From the NCBI GenBank assembly GCA_013400115.1, contig VXBP01001909.1:868001-932000 (forward strand): a stretch of 64,000 nucleotides of DNA, given 5' to 3'. This document shows, in pieces, positions 1 through 13,034 of this stretch (position 1 is the stretch's first letter; each line of letters begins with the position of its first letter). The stretch comes from Rhinopomastus cyanomelas (taxonomy: Eukaryota > Chordata > Aves > Bucerotiformes > Rhinopomastidae). The notes under the pieces were generated by a model. The model ran no database searches. It had not been told where the DNA came from and worked only from the letters and a program-made list of their open reading frames with translations. The position numbers and the translations under genes were made by a program.

Positions 1-3000
1 CTAGTGTGGCTGGATTCAAGCAGAGCAAAATCAAGACTTTCCTACCCTCACAATCCAAGTCCTGGTTTTTGTTATTGGAGCTGTGACATTTTCTCTTTGT
101 GTCTCAAGCAGCTGAAGTTACAATAACTGTCCCATTGAGGTCACTGCTTCTCACTTCCTTATTGCTTCCCAAACTATTATTTGTATGTCACAATAATAAT
201 TTTTAATCTAATGATCATAAATGTTAATGCCCAGATAAAACAAAGCAAAACTAAGTTATTGTAAAAGCAATCTTAATAGCCCCTAAGGCGTATGTGCAGA
301 GTCTAGTGTTCTTTGTTTCAAGCGGATTTTGCTTTGCTAGGTTTCTTTCTGAACACGTTTGTTCAATTTTATTCTCCTGACACATTCCCTTCAGAGTTTG
401 GATCTTTGTTTATGAAGTACCTAGACGTTGTTTCCCTACCCAGTAGTACTTGCATAAGTGTTAAAAAGAATAAAAAATGTAATTTTCTTTATATTGATGT
501 GAATGATCACATTAAGTAGAAGTATGGACTTGTAGACATGTAGGTGAAGCCTTTGCTCATTTCAGTTACAAAATCATTCTACATGTTCTGTTTGCCCAAG
601 AGGGAGGGTTTGCAAATGCTGAATGAAATCATTTAGCCTTCTAAATTACATTGAGGTTCTTCTAAAGGCACAGTTGCTGGGTCCTAGTAGCAGGTTACTG
701 GTTGTTTTATTTTGGAAAAAGTGAACTAATAGCATTTTACTGTACAGGATATGAGTAATAACAAAAATTACATTTTTGGAAACATTTTGCAGGTTCCAGC
801 TTTGCAGTTGGGGACACTGTGTAAACCTCTGGACCCAGCTGTTCACCACTATATTCTTTCAATCAGTCTAAGGTGTTGATTTTAAAAGAATGATTTGCTG
901 TTTCTGAAGTCTACAAACTGAAAATATTTCATAGCAGACCTGTGAACTCACGTGGGCTTGTTATATTGGTGTCTATGCACAGTGTGTAATAAGGACCAAT
1001 TCATGTTTTCATTCAAAAATAGCGAAGAAAAGTATTTTCTTTAATAGTATGCCAGATTTATCCAAATATTTCAGCAACTCTGTATTACAGTTTGTCAGCA
1101 AACTGGGTACAACCAGAGTGTATTTAAAAATCATTTAATTAGGACAGATTCATTTTCACTCCATGCCACTTGACACAGCAAGACTTGCTTGTTCATATTT
1201 CCTTAAATTTATTCTGGATCTTGTCCAAGTTCAGCTTTAATGAGTAGCCTGTCCTGCTAGTTACATTACGATTTATTTCCCCCCAGAGAAGAGCATTTGA
1301 ATTGGTAGTTTTTTAACCTGTTCAGTTAAATGAACACATGTTCAGAACTGCATCCTAACTCTGGAGTGTGAAGATCTGAAATAATTATTTCTATTGTTAT
1401 TGCAGTTTGAGTGCACTTGAAGTTGTGGTTTTAGTCTCCAGCTATGTGCCGTAACTGTTTTAATATGGTAATGAGTTTTGATATGAAATCTCATTCAGTT
1501 GCTTAATACAAATTTAATGATACAATATAGAAACAAATCAGACTTGGTTTACTGAAAAAAATTAGTTGTACTTGTATTTTCATTTGTTTCTTGAATATAT
1601 CTCTTGGGTCATAAAAGTTGGTTAAATATAGCTCAAAATCTTATTAATGATGGATTTTCTGTATTAACAGGTGCAGTTTGGTAGCAAACTTGTGTTTTAA
1701 GTTCTTTTAAATGCATTATTTGTGTTTGAAAACTATTATAATAAATCCTGAATTATAAATGTACTTTCATCACTAGCCAGATCTAGTTAAAATTTCCTTT
1801 CAGCAACATTTGCTGCACACATGGTAGAATACTTCCCCTGCCTTGTGTTGGTTTTTTTTTCCTTAAAAAAGGATTTATTTTCTCCAACTTCCCATTCCTC
1901 CAAAGTTATCTGTAAAGGACCAGTTGACTTTGTTCCTAAGGGATTGTTAAAGTACAGTAAGCATAGAATTTGCATATTGTTAAAATCCTCATATGCTCTT
2001 ACTACCCATAAGGGAGAATTTTACGTGAAGCTTCTAAGTTAAGGATAATTCAGTAGGGTAGCCATGATACATAGTAAATGAATAAACTTTTTATATTTTG
2101 AAAGTTTTATTTTTCACTGCAGTATTTTAAGCTGTGATTATCACAGTTCGTCTTGAATCCCCCCTAAAGCGCATGAATTCTGTACATAAAATAACACAAA
2201 CGTGTTATTTTAGATGCATTGTGAAGTCACGTTCATTCTGAATTCTGCTGAAAAAGGTTTTTGTACCTTCCTTCCTTCCTCCCTTCCCCTCCAAATGGTT
2301 TGTGCTGTTTGTTTAGTCTTGGGTTTTAAAACAGTTTTTTATATTGTGTATCTGTTATTTCGTTCTACATACATGGATTTTTTTTTAAGAATCACCTTAT
2401 CCCCTTTACTTAAGCATAGTTTTTCTGCTTAAATTGCTAAATTCCAGAGCTTTGACTTACACTTCAGGAATTTCTAGGAAAAGAAGGTTCAAATTCTAAC
2501 CTGGAACCAGCATTAGAAAAGGCCACAGTGTTTCAGCTTCCACCTGTGCTTTTCATACAATCCTGAGTTTTTCTTGTAGTGGCTTTATGGATATGTGAAT
2601 CGCCATTCTTGAGCCTGTTTAGAAGCCATGTAAATATGGTGGCCAGTGACATGATGTAGCGGTGGGTTTGACCCCCAAAAATCTTCTGGTGGAAGAGTTT
2701 ATCCAGCATGAGAACAAGCTCATGTGTGCATCAGGTGATAAGGTTCTCTGGGATGATGTTGATGATAATAATAATAAATATAATAATATGTTATATAATG
2801 GTTGGATTCTATATGGTTGTATATTTGAGACATCAGAGAATGTAATGTTAAAAAGCACAAAAGGTACATGGATTGTACTGATAGAGCAAGAGGTGGTTCA
2901 GGCAATAGTAATAATTTTGTAAATGTGCTACAGAAAAAGGCTCCAAAAGGACAATATCAAAGACTTTGGTGCTTTTGTTGAATATAGCAAATCAGTCTGT

Positions 3001-3748
3001 TAATTTCAGGTAATAGAATTAGGAATAAAAAGCAATTTGCTGTCTTCACGTTGGTTGTGGTAGGGTCTAGCTGTTGATAGTGGGCTGTATTGTCACAGAA
3101 TAACTGATTTCCAAACAGAATGTCCTTTACCTTGCACTAATCTCCCAACGTCTGTCCCTCCTTCCCATTTGCAAAGCAGAATACATTGAAAATCATAAGA
3201 ATCACTTAGTGAGCTCTGTGTCAGCCAAACATGGAATATGAGAAGTATGGAACATGAAAAATATGGAATGTGGGGCTCCTTGTGTTTCATTCTATGGATA
3301 TTGTCTGTAAATGGTTTTTGGATCACTGGACATAGCACACTTAGTGATTCACTGTAAGCTTCTAAATAAAACCTTTTCATATAACTTTGGGTTCTGAACA
3401 GATTTCTTCTGTGTTTTTAATAACTGCACACATTTATGAGTAGCTATTATTTTGGTCAGTGCACTTGGAACTGCTTTTATTCAGTATCTTAAAACCAAGA
3501 CAGAATTGTATAAATTATATGGTTTTTCCTCACGTTTTGGAGGGTGATATAAAGCTAAGTCATGTAACAGAAGTCCTTTTTAGGGTGAATTTCAATATAA
3601 GTAGAATCTTACAAGAAGAAATTTAAAAGGCCACTGCACCCACCTTACAAGCTAGCTGCCTATAGCCAGGTATTTGGTGATGTTTTTAGGGGTTTTATGC
3701 ACCAAAATAACGGTTTTCCGTATTTTTTTCTCTCTGTATTTTAAACAG
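1..3748 (+). other. VPS13B: VPS13B intron (3' part); no gene seen
   Basis: AT-rich sequence upstream of the first recognised exon. It ends in a good 3' splice site: a T/C-rich tract at about 3721-3740 followed by AAACAG at 3743-3748. I looked for a preceding VPS13B exon ending in phase 2 and saw no convincing one, so the upstream exon probably lies outside the window. The stretch holds a CT-rich run near 2265-2292 and a GAT/AAT low-complexity run near 2752-2790. The open frames here are short, start or stop arbitrarily and lack splice signals. Confidence 0.7.
2752..2790. repeat. GAT/AAT low-complexity run
   Basis: Imperfect trinucleotide run grading from GAT units into AAT/TAAT units. It behaves as a simple repeat inside the intron and explains the Asp/Asn-rich open frame that crosses it. 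Confidence 0.7.
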
Positions 3749-3933
3749 GACCAAGCGAGCTCATGTCCCACTAACCGAATGCATATTCGAGCTTCCTAAT
3801 TTGACAGTTCAGGCAACTAGAGCTCAAACCCTTCTACTTCAAACTATTTACCAGAGCTGGTATCATCCTGTTGGAAATGTCAGTTCGGTGGTGGTCAATG
3901 AAGCTCTACTGAATGAAGTTTTCCAAACCTCAG
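3749..3933 (+). CDS. VPS13B: VPS13B internal coding exon (185 bp)
   Basis: Internal exon of the Golgi bridge-like lipid-transfer protein VPS13B (COH1), a very large peripheral membrane protein built as a long hydrophobic groove and needed for Golgi organisation. The frame begins with the third base of a split codon, gives 61 whole codons, and ends with the first base of a Gly codon. It starts TKRAHVPLTECIFELPNLTV and ends in a leucine-rich helix-like segment followed by NEVFQTSG. The other two frames are closed by early stops. The acceptor (pyrimidine tract plus AAACAG) and donor (CAG|GTAAAT) are both consensus. The reading continues in phase into the exon at 43581. The gene was assigned by recognising the protein, not by a search. 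Relative to the whole protein this is in roughly the first quarter; I cannot give exact residue numbers. Confidence 0.85.
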
Positions 3934-6900
3934 GTAAATATGTGATGGTTTTGGTGACTTACAGTGCAGAGCACAGCCAGTGAATGCACATACCACTGCA
4001 TCCTTTAAATCCAGGTTTCACTTGCAGTAGTTAACAGACAGACTGTGTTTTGTGTGTATATGGGTATTTATAGCGTATGCTTAAACCAGGATGTAAGCTA
4101 AGCCACCAAGCTTCACTCCTTGGCACCAATTTCTGGATGCATTTAATTTTCCCATACAGGATAATTTTTCCATGCTTTCCTCATCTGAAACATCCGCCCT
4201 TGCTGCCCTATAAGGTGCAGTGTTGTAACTTAAGATCATTCAGAGGTGAAGCTGGATTATTAAGGGCTTTATTAATCAATGGCATACATTGACTTTTTTA
4301 AGGGCCTGCAGGTGTTTCTCATCCAGCTTCATAAATAAATGCTACTTAACTGTTAACTCTTTTTTATGTCATCATTGCAAGGCTCAGTGATGATGATGTA
4401 ACTAAAATAGTTACCTGTCATCCTTCTGCAAAACACCCGTGGATTTGGGAACTAAATGAAGGATATTGAGTAGTCTCCTCTGTAAGCTGGTGTAAGGTGG
4501 TTGTGTTTCTGAGCATCTTTGTGGGTGTACAGATGAGCCTCCATTGTGTAACCTAACATCTCACACTCATGACAGCGTTTTTGTCAGTAGTGTTCTGTTT
4601 TCCACAGAAGTAATATTAAACCAATTTTTAAAAGAAAACCTCTTTATCCTTGTAGGTTTATGAATTTTGTTAGTTTTGTACAAACACTACAAGTATAAAC
4701 ACATTTGCTTTGTTTCGTTTTACCGGTTCTTGCCCTTGGTACCTTCCTCTTGCTGATTTTGTTTCTATGAAATTGTAGCCTTCTTGCAGGAAAATTGAGC
4801 AATACATTTAAAAATCATCTGACATTCACATTATCCTATTTTCCAGGAGATCTCTTTATTGAAATTCTCTGGTTCCATTTTGCTGTTACAAAAATCCAGA
4901 ACTATTTCATGCATACTCTTGCCCAAATTATCTTCTGCCTTTGTTTTTCAAACTTCTAAAGCCACCTTTCTAATTAGAAAATAAATTGGGTAAACAGCTA
5001 ATCCCTCTCTCTAAATTCTTTCCTCCCTCTTAAAGATAAATAACAACCTTCAGCTCAGACATGACATTATTCTCAAGAAAAAAAGAAGAACTAAAAAAGC
5101 TTATGTACTTTGCCTTCCTATTTTTAATTGTCTGCTATCAGGGGGAGATTTCCAGCAAGTCCACATGCCTACAGGATTTTGCACGTTCTCAATACACGGT
5201 GCTTTATCTTTCATGGACAAGCTATGCCCTCCTATAGAAGGTTTTAGTTACTCATTATTCTGCCAGATCTGTTCTGCTAATTTTTAAAATCTACTGAAAC
5301 TTCAGGTTTTTCTTCTATCTTTTACTATTCTCACACAGCAGGTCCTAAATGTGTTTGCCATTTGTTTACGTAGCCTATGTCTTTCTCAGCTGCCTTTGTC
5401 TCTATTACCACTTTTCATATGGTGGTTGAAGAGAGTTATTGGACTGAAAAGGTTGTTTCTGAGCTCCTTGTGTATTTATTGAGACTTTGTGCCAGGTGCA
5501 CGTGTTACCGCGTTCAGTATTACTAGAGCTCAGGAGTGATACCACAAGCTTGTTCAGTTCTCTCAGCATAGATCTTTTTTAGCAGGAGTTATGGCCCTTG
5601 GTTGTTAGGTTTTTCCCCACACAGCCTTCTCCAGTTTTAAAACTCCATCACTGAAACTGTGCTTACAGTTATAGGCTAAGGCATGCTGTAGGGAAAGAGG
5701 ACCAGATGAATTAGGGGAAAAAATAAATGAAAAATGGCAAGGGAAGGTAGAAAGGTAAAAGACAATTGCTCATGAAAAAGGAAGAGGGTTATAGGGGAAG
5801 ACAGAGCAAAAAGAAACAGGTAGAAAGAATTAAAGTAGAAAAGCAGTAAGAGTTAAAGCCAAAATCTAACAGGAAGATAAGTGCAGATTTGTGAGTTGCA
5901 GGAGGACAGAACATGAGAGAACAACACAGGACTATTGGCCCTTTGACGCTGATGTGATGACTTTCACAAGGCTTGAAGGCCTCTTTTGGAACCTGTCTGC
6001 TGGGTAACCGCTTGATGTAGTTTAAAAAGTTCCACAAACATTGGAACAGAAGTTATAGCTCATATCTGCATTTCTCTCCTATAGTTTCATCTGAAGCAGA
6101 AGTATTTTTGTTCTCCAAAACTTCCTTAGAAACTTTTTTAGGCTGATGGCAGTGTGGGGATCAGAACAAACTCTCAAATGCTTTCTTGTTGTGAGTAGAC
6201 TAGTAGAATAACAGCAAAGGAAAAGATTAACATTCTTGTGTCCCCTACCTGTGTTCCTCCCCTTGCTCTCCAGAAATATTTTTCTGCTTTAAGAAAAACA
6301 TTTTCCTTAAGTCTTTCCTATTTGTTGGTTACTAGACTTGCTGTCTTCATTAAATAGTCTGGTGGTTTCACTTTTCATTAACAAAGGCAAGCTGCCTGGA
6401 AATAGCAGTTTTGAAGTGTCAAAAGCAAGTTGTACGTGTTTGGGTTTTGACAGAATTTAATAATGAAGTGCCTGTACTACTTAAAATTGGAATTTGCCAT
6501 ATGACTTAGTAAGGTCGATTAAATATAATCCAGTGAAGTGATGTGCACAGGACCATGACTAGCTGTCTGAGCTCAGAGCTTGTAGAGGATACATAAATAA
6601 GTATTTTAAGAAGAATATGTGGTTCTTATGCCTTTATTGTAAATACATAAAAACACTACCTTCCTTAGCTTCGGACTACTTATTTCTGCTCTAGCAGAAT
6701 TAACTACTAACAGATTTGGAATTTAAAGATGCAGATAACGGCATAATGGGATTTTTTGAAAACACCTGACTCCCTTCATTGCCGTGACGTTGTAGCACTT
6801 TTGTAATCCATAGCTGTAAGTGCCTGCTTGGCAGAGGTTTTAGTCACATGTCAACTGGTATTTTAAGGTTCAGAGACACTAAGATAATTTAAAGAATTGA

Positions 6901-7013
6901 GATATAGATAAGGAATGAAACTTGCTACTTGATTGAATAGATTTTACCATTAAAAAGTACAAGAAATCTTCATACTTCCTAAAATAGATGTGTGAGAACA
7001 AAAATAATGTAAC
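3934..7013 (+). other. VPS13B: VPS13B intron, first segment; no gene seen
   Basis: Start of a 39.6 kb intron. AT-rich sequence with many short pyrimidine-rich stretches (for example 4950-5060) and an A/G-rich patch at about 5690-5880. Open frames are short and scattered on both strands with no splice context. I see no repeat family or RNA gene. Confidence 0.65.
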
Positions 7014-7313
7014 AGCTTTCCAATATCTGAAGGGGGCTACAAGAAAGCTGAGATATGGCTTTTTACACAGGCACATAGTGAGAGGGCAAGGTTGGACCTG
7101 AGGAACAAATTCTTCCCTGTGGAGTGGTGAGATGCTGGAACAGGTTGCCCAAGGAAGGTGTGGCTGCCCCATCCCTGGAAGTGTTCAAGGCCAGGTTGGC
7201 TGGGACCCTGAGTAACCTGCTCTAGTGAAGGTGTCCCTGGCTGTGCAGGGGGTTTGGAACTAGATGATCTTTAAGGTCCTTTCCACCCCAAACCATTCTA
7301 TGATTCTGTGATT
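7014..7313 (+). mobile_element. CR1 LINE 3' end, truncated
   Basis: A 5'-truncated CR1 non-LTR retrotransposon. It opens with the CR1-typical text around AATATCTGAAGGGGGCTAC and carries the decayed end of ORF2 (CTGGAACAGGTTGCCCAAGG). It ends in the CR1 3' terminus, TTGGAACTAGATGATCTTTA followed by CATTCTATGATTCTGTGATT. The middle part (about 7075-7110) looks internally shortened relative to a usual CR1 3' end. CR1 copies typically integrate as short 3' fragments, as here. Confidence 0.93.
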
Positions 7314-7484
7314 TGTAACGGGAATACAGAGTGACAAAATGCAAAATGAGAAATGAATAAGTAAAACAGCTCCAAATGACCGTTTGTTCCTTTTCATAGG
7401 TCAAGAAAAAGGCATTATTAACTTTTGGATAATGTATTTTGTTTGCAGTAGAAAAAAAGAACAGTCTCCAACCCCAACTAATAC

Positions 7485-7514
7485 GTTAGTTCTCATGCTT
7501 GCATGAGAACTAAC
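7485..7514. repeat. 30-nt near-perfect palindrome (14-bp arms, 2-nt spacer)
   Basis: The left arm GTTAGTTCTCATGC (7485-7498) is exactly the reverse complement of the right arm GCATGAGAACTAAC (7501-7514), with TT between them. The complementarity does not continue cleanly outward, so it is too short for a typical pre-miRNA. It could be a small hairpin, a protein-binding palindrome, or chance. Confidence 0.9.
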
Positions 7515-7660
7515 TTGTGAAAGATTTCAGCTTTTAATTACATCCTCTATAAACATGGAAATAAACATGAATCTGAAATGCTTCATGCTTTCTCCATTTT
7601 TGCTAGTAGATGGGTTGATGTTTTTTATCCTTATTATTATACAGGGTGGTTTTTTTGTTG

Positions 7661-7683
7661 TTTTTTTTTTTTTTTTTTTACAG
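7661..7683 (+). repeat. T19 tract ending in ACAG (acceptor-like)
   Basis: Nineteen consecutive T residues at 7661-7679, preceded by another T-rich run from 7650, and followed at once by ACAG. On the + strand this is a strong-looking 3' splice site, but no open frame of useful length follows: in the phase left by the upstream exon a stop comes after about nine codons. It is best described as a homopolymer and possible cryptic acceptor. Confidence 0.75.
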
Positions 7684-10600
7684 AACCAAGCCTAAAAATA
7701 CTAACTTTTTAGAAAAACAGTGCCAGTTATGATTTTGGAGAGATTGAGCGTAATTAATCCTATATAGTAATTTTACGGTGTATTTTTTCATTATTTGTAA
7801 GTAGGTACCTGAAGCGCTCAGTTTCTAACCATTTCAGCCTGCCAAGAAAACATATACACAGTCACACATGGCTTTAGTTTACTCTGGAAAACTGGAACTT
7901 GCTACCACTTTTTCCTTGTCCTGTGCAGGTAGTTCATTATTTTGTTGACAGTTCGGTTCCATTAATCTGGTATTTTTGGGAAAATTGCTTGCAGACCTTA
8001 CATTTCTCTATTGAAGGTGATCAAATAGGCATTCGAATCCCTCATGTAAATGATGACTTAAAGTTAAAATAAAATCTACTTTCCAGAAAGTAACTGTAAA
8101 ACTATTTTATGCAAGATTTCATGTGGGATACCTTAATGGTTGAATAATAAATTTTACCTCATAAAAATGAAATTCAATAATACAGTAGCTTTCTCAGCGC
8201 AGTAGCATCTGGTTGAATCTCATGAGAGCCAATATTTTCCAACTCATTAGGATCATGTCGTTCTGTATGTCGTCAACATTGACTTAGCCAAGCTACCTTT
8301 ACTTACATAACCGCCAAACTATTAAATAGGTCTCTTGTGGAGTGAAGTCAAATATTCCTCCTATTTTGCTTTTGCCTTGGAAGAAGAGAAGAAAATGTAC
8401 ATACTGTAACATTTAAACATCTGGTCTAAACCACATCAGGGTAACGCTGAGGAAAGTAACAGGATTCAGTATTCTTCCCAGGTGTACATATAAAAAAGGG
8501 TTGTGGAGCTGCTGCATAGTTCTTTTAACCACTTAGGAAAAAGACTGAAATAAGTGACTTGCCTTTCTAATACCCCTGTTTTTAAAACTACTTTTTTCTT
8601 CTTACCTGCTCCCCTGCCACAAACCCCAAAACACAAAGCCCAGCAAAACCCAAACATTTCAGAGTCCAGTGGTAATGCAGGTTGTTAAGCTCTAATCACA
8701 TCCCTGCAACACATTGGCATTTAGTCTCTGTTGCACGTAACGTGACTGGTTGTGGCATTTATTTTGAGGAGTATGACTTACGCTTTCTGTTTAAGATCAA
8801 ACTGTAGGTGTGTATTCTCTTTACTTATTGCTTGGGAGTGGCAGGACACAGCTGTATGACACTTGCTAACTGTGAGAAGTTTACTCTCTCACATTGGTGT
8901 TTGTACCCCTTTGTGTTCACATATTCCGCGTTGGCTTCTGAATGCAGTGTGTGAATAGTATTGGTTTTTTACATTGGACTTCTCCAGGACAGTCTGGTAG
9001 ATGATCAACTGGTAGATTTCAGGTGGAAAGGGTGTAGATAAGCAACCCAATCACAGTTTGCTCCTGATTTTTTTACTTAATACGTTTGCGTATAATCTCT
9101 TATTTCCTCTTACTGTAGAAAATTTCAGTGGCATTCTTGAGTCATTAACTGACTTCCACTGAATGTGGGAAAGGTGGGACATTTCATCACTTTAATAGGT
9201 AATCAGTGAGTTTTAGCTTGTTGAGTGTCTTCTCACTAAACCCTCTGTCTGAAGCAATGATTCTATAGTGCCCTGAAGTAAGAAAGTAAAAATGTAAACC
9301 ATTAACTATAATGGCTTTTTCCCCCAGTTGAATCTATATATAATATTAACCTTTGCAAAGCAGAGCATCTAAAGAATCTAATGTACTGAAAGATCCACTT
9401 GAGACTTCTAAAATATCTGTTGTTGAAGTTGATGCGCACACAGCATCAACAGCACAGTCAAGAGAAAAAGAGAAGCTAGAAAAATCCAGGAGGTTGTGAA
9501 AGGAATACGTACATATGTGAGCTCTACAGATAGACTTGACTCTCTATAACGTACAGTTGATCCATGTCTCAGAATGGCAGGAGAGCTCAGTTCAGCAGGT
9601 ACCTTGAAATTAACAGCGAACTCCTGTTGGGCATGTTGGTGGGCTACAAAAAACAAGGCGCCTAAGCTTAGAGCTATAAATAGTGCCCTTCCTCCAGAGT
9701 CTGCTGCTTATTTGCACAAATAGCAATGGAAGCTGTGACTGAGAGCACCTGTTTTGTTTGTTCAGCTGTTGGCTTCATGCTATTTCTTGTTCTATTAAGA
9801 AAGGTGTGTGTTTGGCTAGCAGGGAGGTGGGCTGCCTTTTTGCCTTGTTCTAGCTGCCATCAGGTGAAAAACTACAGGAGGGCTGAGGTGGTGCCTGCTT
9901 CTCTAAAAGCAATAGAGACTAAGCTACTGGAATTCAGTCTTATGCTCTTCCCAGTTTTGTTGTCATAGACCTTGAATCTGCTGCCTAATAGGAAGATTAC
10001 TGAGAATAGCTTAAAGGAGACACAGAAGAAAGCTTCAGACTTAGCAGAAGGAAACATTCTTTTTTGTTCTGTACATCTTAAAATGTGAACAAAGCTGTTT
10101 GGGGCTGCTAACACTGCCTGTTAGAGGATTTAGTGTACAGGTTTCCTTTCTCAGTCTTCAGTAGTTGCTATTTGAAAATCTGTACTCCCCTTTTACAGTG
10201 CCACTGTTGGAGAGAACATAAACTGATAAGCCACCCCTAGTAAACAGATAATAGCAGATCCTTAACTTAGATTGCTAAACTGAAGTATAATTTTTTCAGA
10301 CACAATATTTCCCCCCTTCTAATTGTTCCACACTGTTCAGATGAGTGTCCTGAATGTGCCTTAAAAGAATACATCAGCTATTAAAGTTCAGTATCCACTT
10401 ACAGTTTGACGTAAGAATCGCGTTCTGTGCCGTTCATCTGTCCATAATACATCCGTGTCTTCCACTTTTCTCTGCACTCGAGTAAACGAATAAAAATTGT
10501 GTGATCATAGTTGAAAAATGTGTGGGAATCTTCCCCACCTTTGTCAGGTGCAAGTGCCAAGAGCAGTAAGCATTAAGAAGCAGCACAAAGATAGAGTCTG

Positions 10601-11353
10601 AATCAGGTACTTAACCCTTCTCTGAGATACTGTAATTCCAGAAGATGATGTTCCAGCTCTGTTCTCCTGTGCAGATTGTCAGTTACTACCCTTTCTCTGA
10701 AGATCTTTTCTTGGGGAGGAAAAAGAACCTCCAAACCACTACCCTCACAGTTATGCATGTAAAAAGGAAAAAGATACTGAGAAAAGATTGATTTGTATCC
10801 CTGTGATACGTGTTTCATCCAGTCTGAGCAAAATAGGTCAGTTCATAATGCTAGGCAGGGCAGCAGTTTTGTTTGGGTAACAATATGGAATTTTTTTTTA
10901 CTGTTCTGAGGTTAAAGTTAATAAAAATATCTTGTGATCCTGAAACAACTGTCAAAAAACAGGGTACCAACCCACAGCATTTCTTCTTGTTACTCAGATG
11001 AGAAATCTTGCAACGTGGAAAGTAGCAGGTTCACTAGAAGGTTTGATCTTGATGAGGCAATAAATATCAGCAAGGACATATTGAACGAAATAGATTATTA
11101 GGGAATGTGACATGAAAAGGGTAGTCAATGGATAATTAAAATATGTTTCAACAAATGTGTGTGCGTTGAAAAGACATGAAATATATGTTTACTATAGTAG
11201 TAATCTTCATTTTAGGAGGAAAACACAATTCCTAATCAGACGTAGATAGACTTGAAGAGTAAGCTCCTTGAATAAACTATTAAACATAAAAACTGTTAAA
11301 CATGTTCGAAACTCTGAAGGTGAGAGTTCTTTCGGAGAGAAATTCTGCCAATG

Positions 11354-11493
11354 GTAGAAATACACAGGAGCATAAAAGTGTAGTAACAAGGCAGGCAAAG
11401 TCAGAGAAGTGTAGGATTGCGAAGTAGAAATACACAGGAGCATAAAAGTGTAGTAACAAGGCAGGCAAAGTCAGAGAAGTGTAGGATTGTGAA
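11354..11493. repeat. 70-bp tandem duplication, two copies
   Basis: Copy 1 (11354-11423) and copy 2 (11424-11493) are adjacent and identical except for one C/T difference at 11420 versus 11490. Because 70 is not a multiple of three, the same peptide appears in two different minus-strand frames, so it is not coding. The near-identity points to a recent local duplication or an assembly duplication. Confidence 0.95.
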
Positions 11494-13004
11494 GAAACTA
11501 CAGTAAGCAAGAAATGTTTTAAAGTAACATTTTACAACTTGAGTTTTTTATTTGGAGTGGAATTACTGAGGAGTAAACAAAGGGAGGTGTTCTGTGACAG
11601 TGTTACTTAACGGTATCCAGAGAATGTCCCTTCTATTTATGTGAAGCGTAATAGGAAAATTAAATATGACACAGCAGATGTAACTGCTTTGATCTTACTT
11701 TGAAGTGTTGTACTGTTGTAGGAAAGTGTTCCTTACTTCACAGTGTTCTTCTTGTAGGTTTGTTGTTTTTTTCAAGAATAAAGATACATATCACACTGTG
11801 TGGTATGGTAATTAAAAGCTCAGATTCTAAGGACGTGTCAGAATTCTATATATAACCACATCTCCTGAATTTTGGGAGCTTTGTCTTATGCAAAACAAGA
11901 GCTCTTACATCTGTTTAACATCCTCCAAAACACACTTTGTAAGCAGAGCTGCTGTCAGTTCAGAAAAAGTAATCGGATTTACAGAAACACCTTTGTTTTA
12001 GTTGCAGACCATCTAAATGAGTGTAGTCTGAGCTTAGTTTATTTTTGTATGGATACAGATCAAAACAAATGTGTGCTTGACTTTTCAATATCTTTTTTTA
12101 ACTTAGATTTTACTCCTTTATTTATTTTGAGAGCAACATGAGAAATAAATCCCATTATTACACCTAAGGATTATTTCTCCTGCCTGTACATCCTGACTTT
12201 CTTGCTGCATCCCACCCATGATCTTCTCCTCTTTTTACTGTTTTGATGTTGAATCCTGGGATATTTTACTGTCATCTCTTGCATAGTCACTTCAGATGTT
12301 GTTTTTCATGCTCTTTCTACAGTGGGGATTTTTGTAACCGTTTCTTTTTCCTCAGTTACTGCAGGACATGATGAGTGACTGTAGAAAGTAGAGAAAGTAA
12401 AGAGAAATGCAGCATTGCAGATTTGTGATGTAGCCAAGCAGTTTTCAGCTGTCTCTCAGAATGTTTTTGCCTTCTCAAAGAAGTTTTCCTGAAAAATCCC
12501 TTCTCTAATAGATCTCTCAGCCTGTTTAGTGTGAACTCAGTGGATCATACTCAGAAGCTATCTGCTGTCTTTCACTTTTGGAATAGAGAGCAGAAAAGAT
12601 CCTCCAATATGTTTGTAACCCCCTGTTTGATAGGTGGGTCTGTTAATGTTTCTGACTTCGTTTTGGCTCTCAAAGGGCTGTGTTAAATTCTGTTAAATTT
12701 TGTTGCTCCCCTCTAACATGTATACCAATATCTCATCTAAGAAATCCAGAACCCAAATAAATTTTGGTTTTCAGAGCTATACACTTTTCTGAGCAAGTTT
12801 GGTTTTGTGATGCCTATGCAGAACTAGTCAGCCGTCTATCCACATTACGTGCCAACAAAAGGAGAAACTAAAGACGAGTCTTATTCAGTTGTTTGCTTGG
12901 TAAAACACAGGGTTTCAAACTCTTGCCTCCAAAAGTGACTGGAGTTAGGAATAAAAATGCTGGAGTTAGGAATAAGAGAAGTGTTTTTCAGACATCTAAT
13001 GTAC

Positions 13005-13034
13005 ATGTGATGTCCTGTAGCTTGGACATCACAT
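13005..13034. repeat. Inverted repeat, 11-bp arms, 8-nt spacer
   Basis: ATGTGATGTCC (13005-13015) and GGACATCACAT (13024-13034) are perfect reverse complements separated by eight bases. It could form a small hairpin. There is no sign that the stem extends further. Confidence 0.85.

Larger units (their letters stand above)
7314..11353 (+). other. VPS13B: VPS13B intron segment; no gene seen
   Basis: Apart from the palindrome near 7.5 kb and the T tract near 7.66 kb, this is ordinary AT-rich intron. Short open frames at about 9408-9656 (-) and 9726-9968 (+) overlap each other in opposite directions and have no recognisable domain. Confidence 0.6.

Noticed and set aside
2480..2503. tRNA T-arm-like text (GGTTCAAATTCTAACC)
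   Set aside because: No matching acceptor stem, D-arm or anticodon arm could be fitted upstream.
2662..2745. Possible upstream VPS13B exon ending CATCAG|GTGATA
   Set aside because: No acceptor or pyrimidine tract upstream, the frame runs on through a simple repeat, and the peptide is not one that I recognise from VPS13B.
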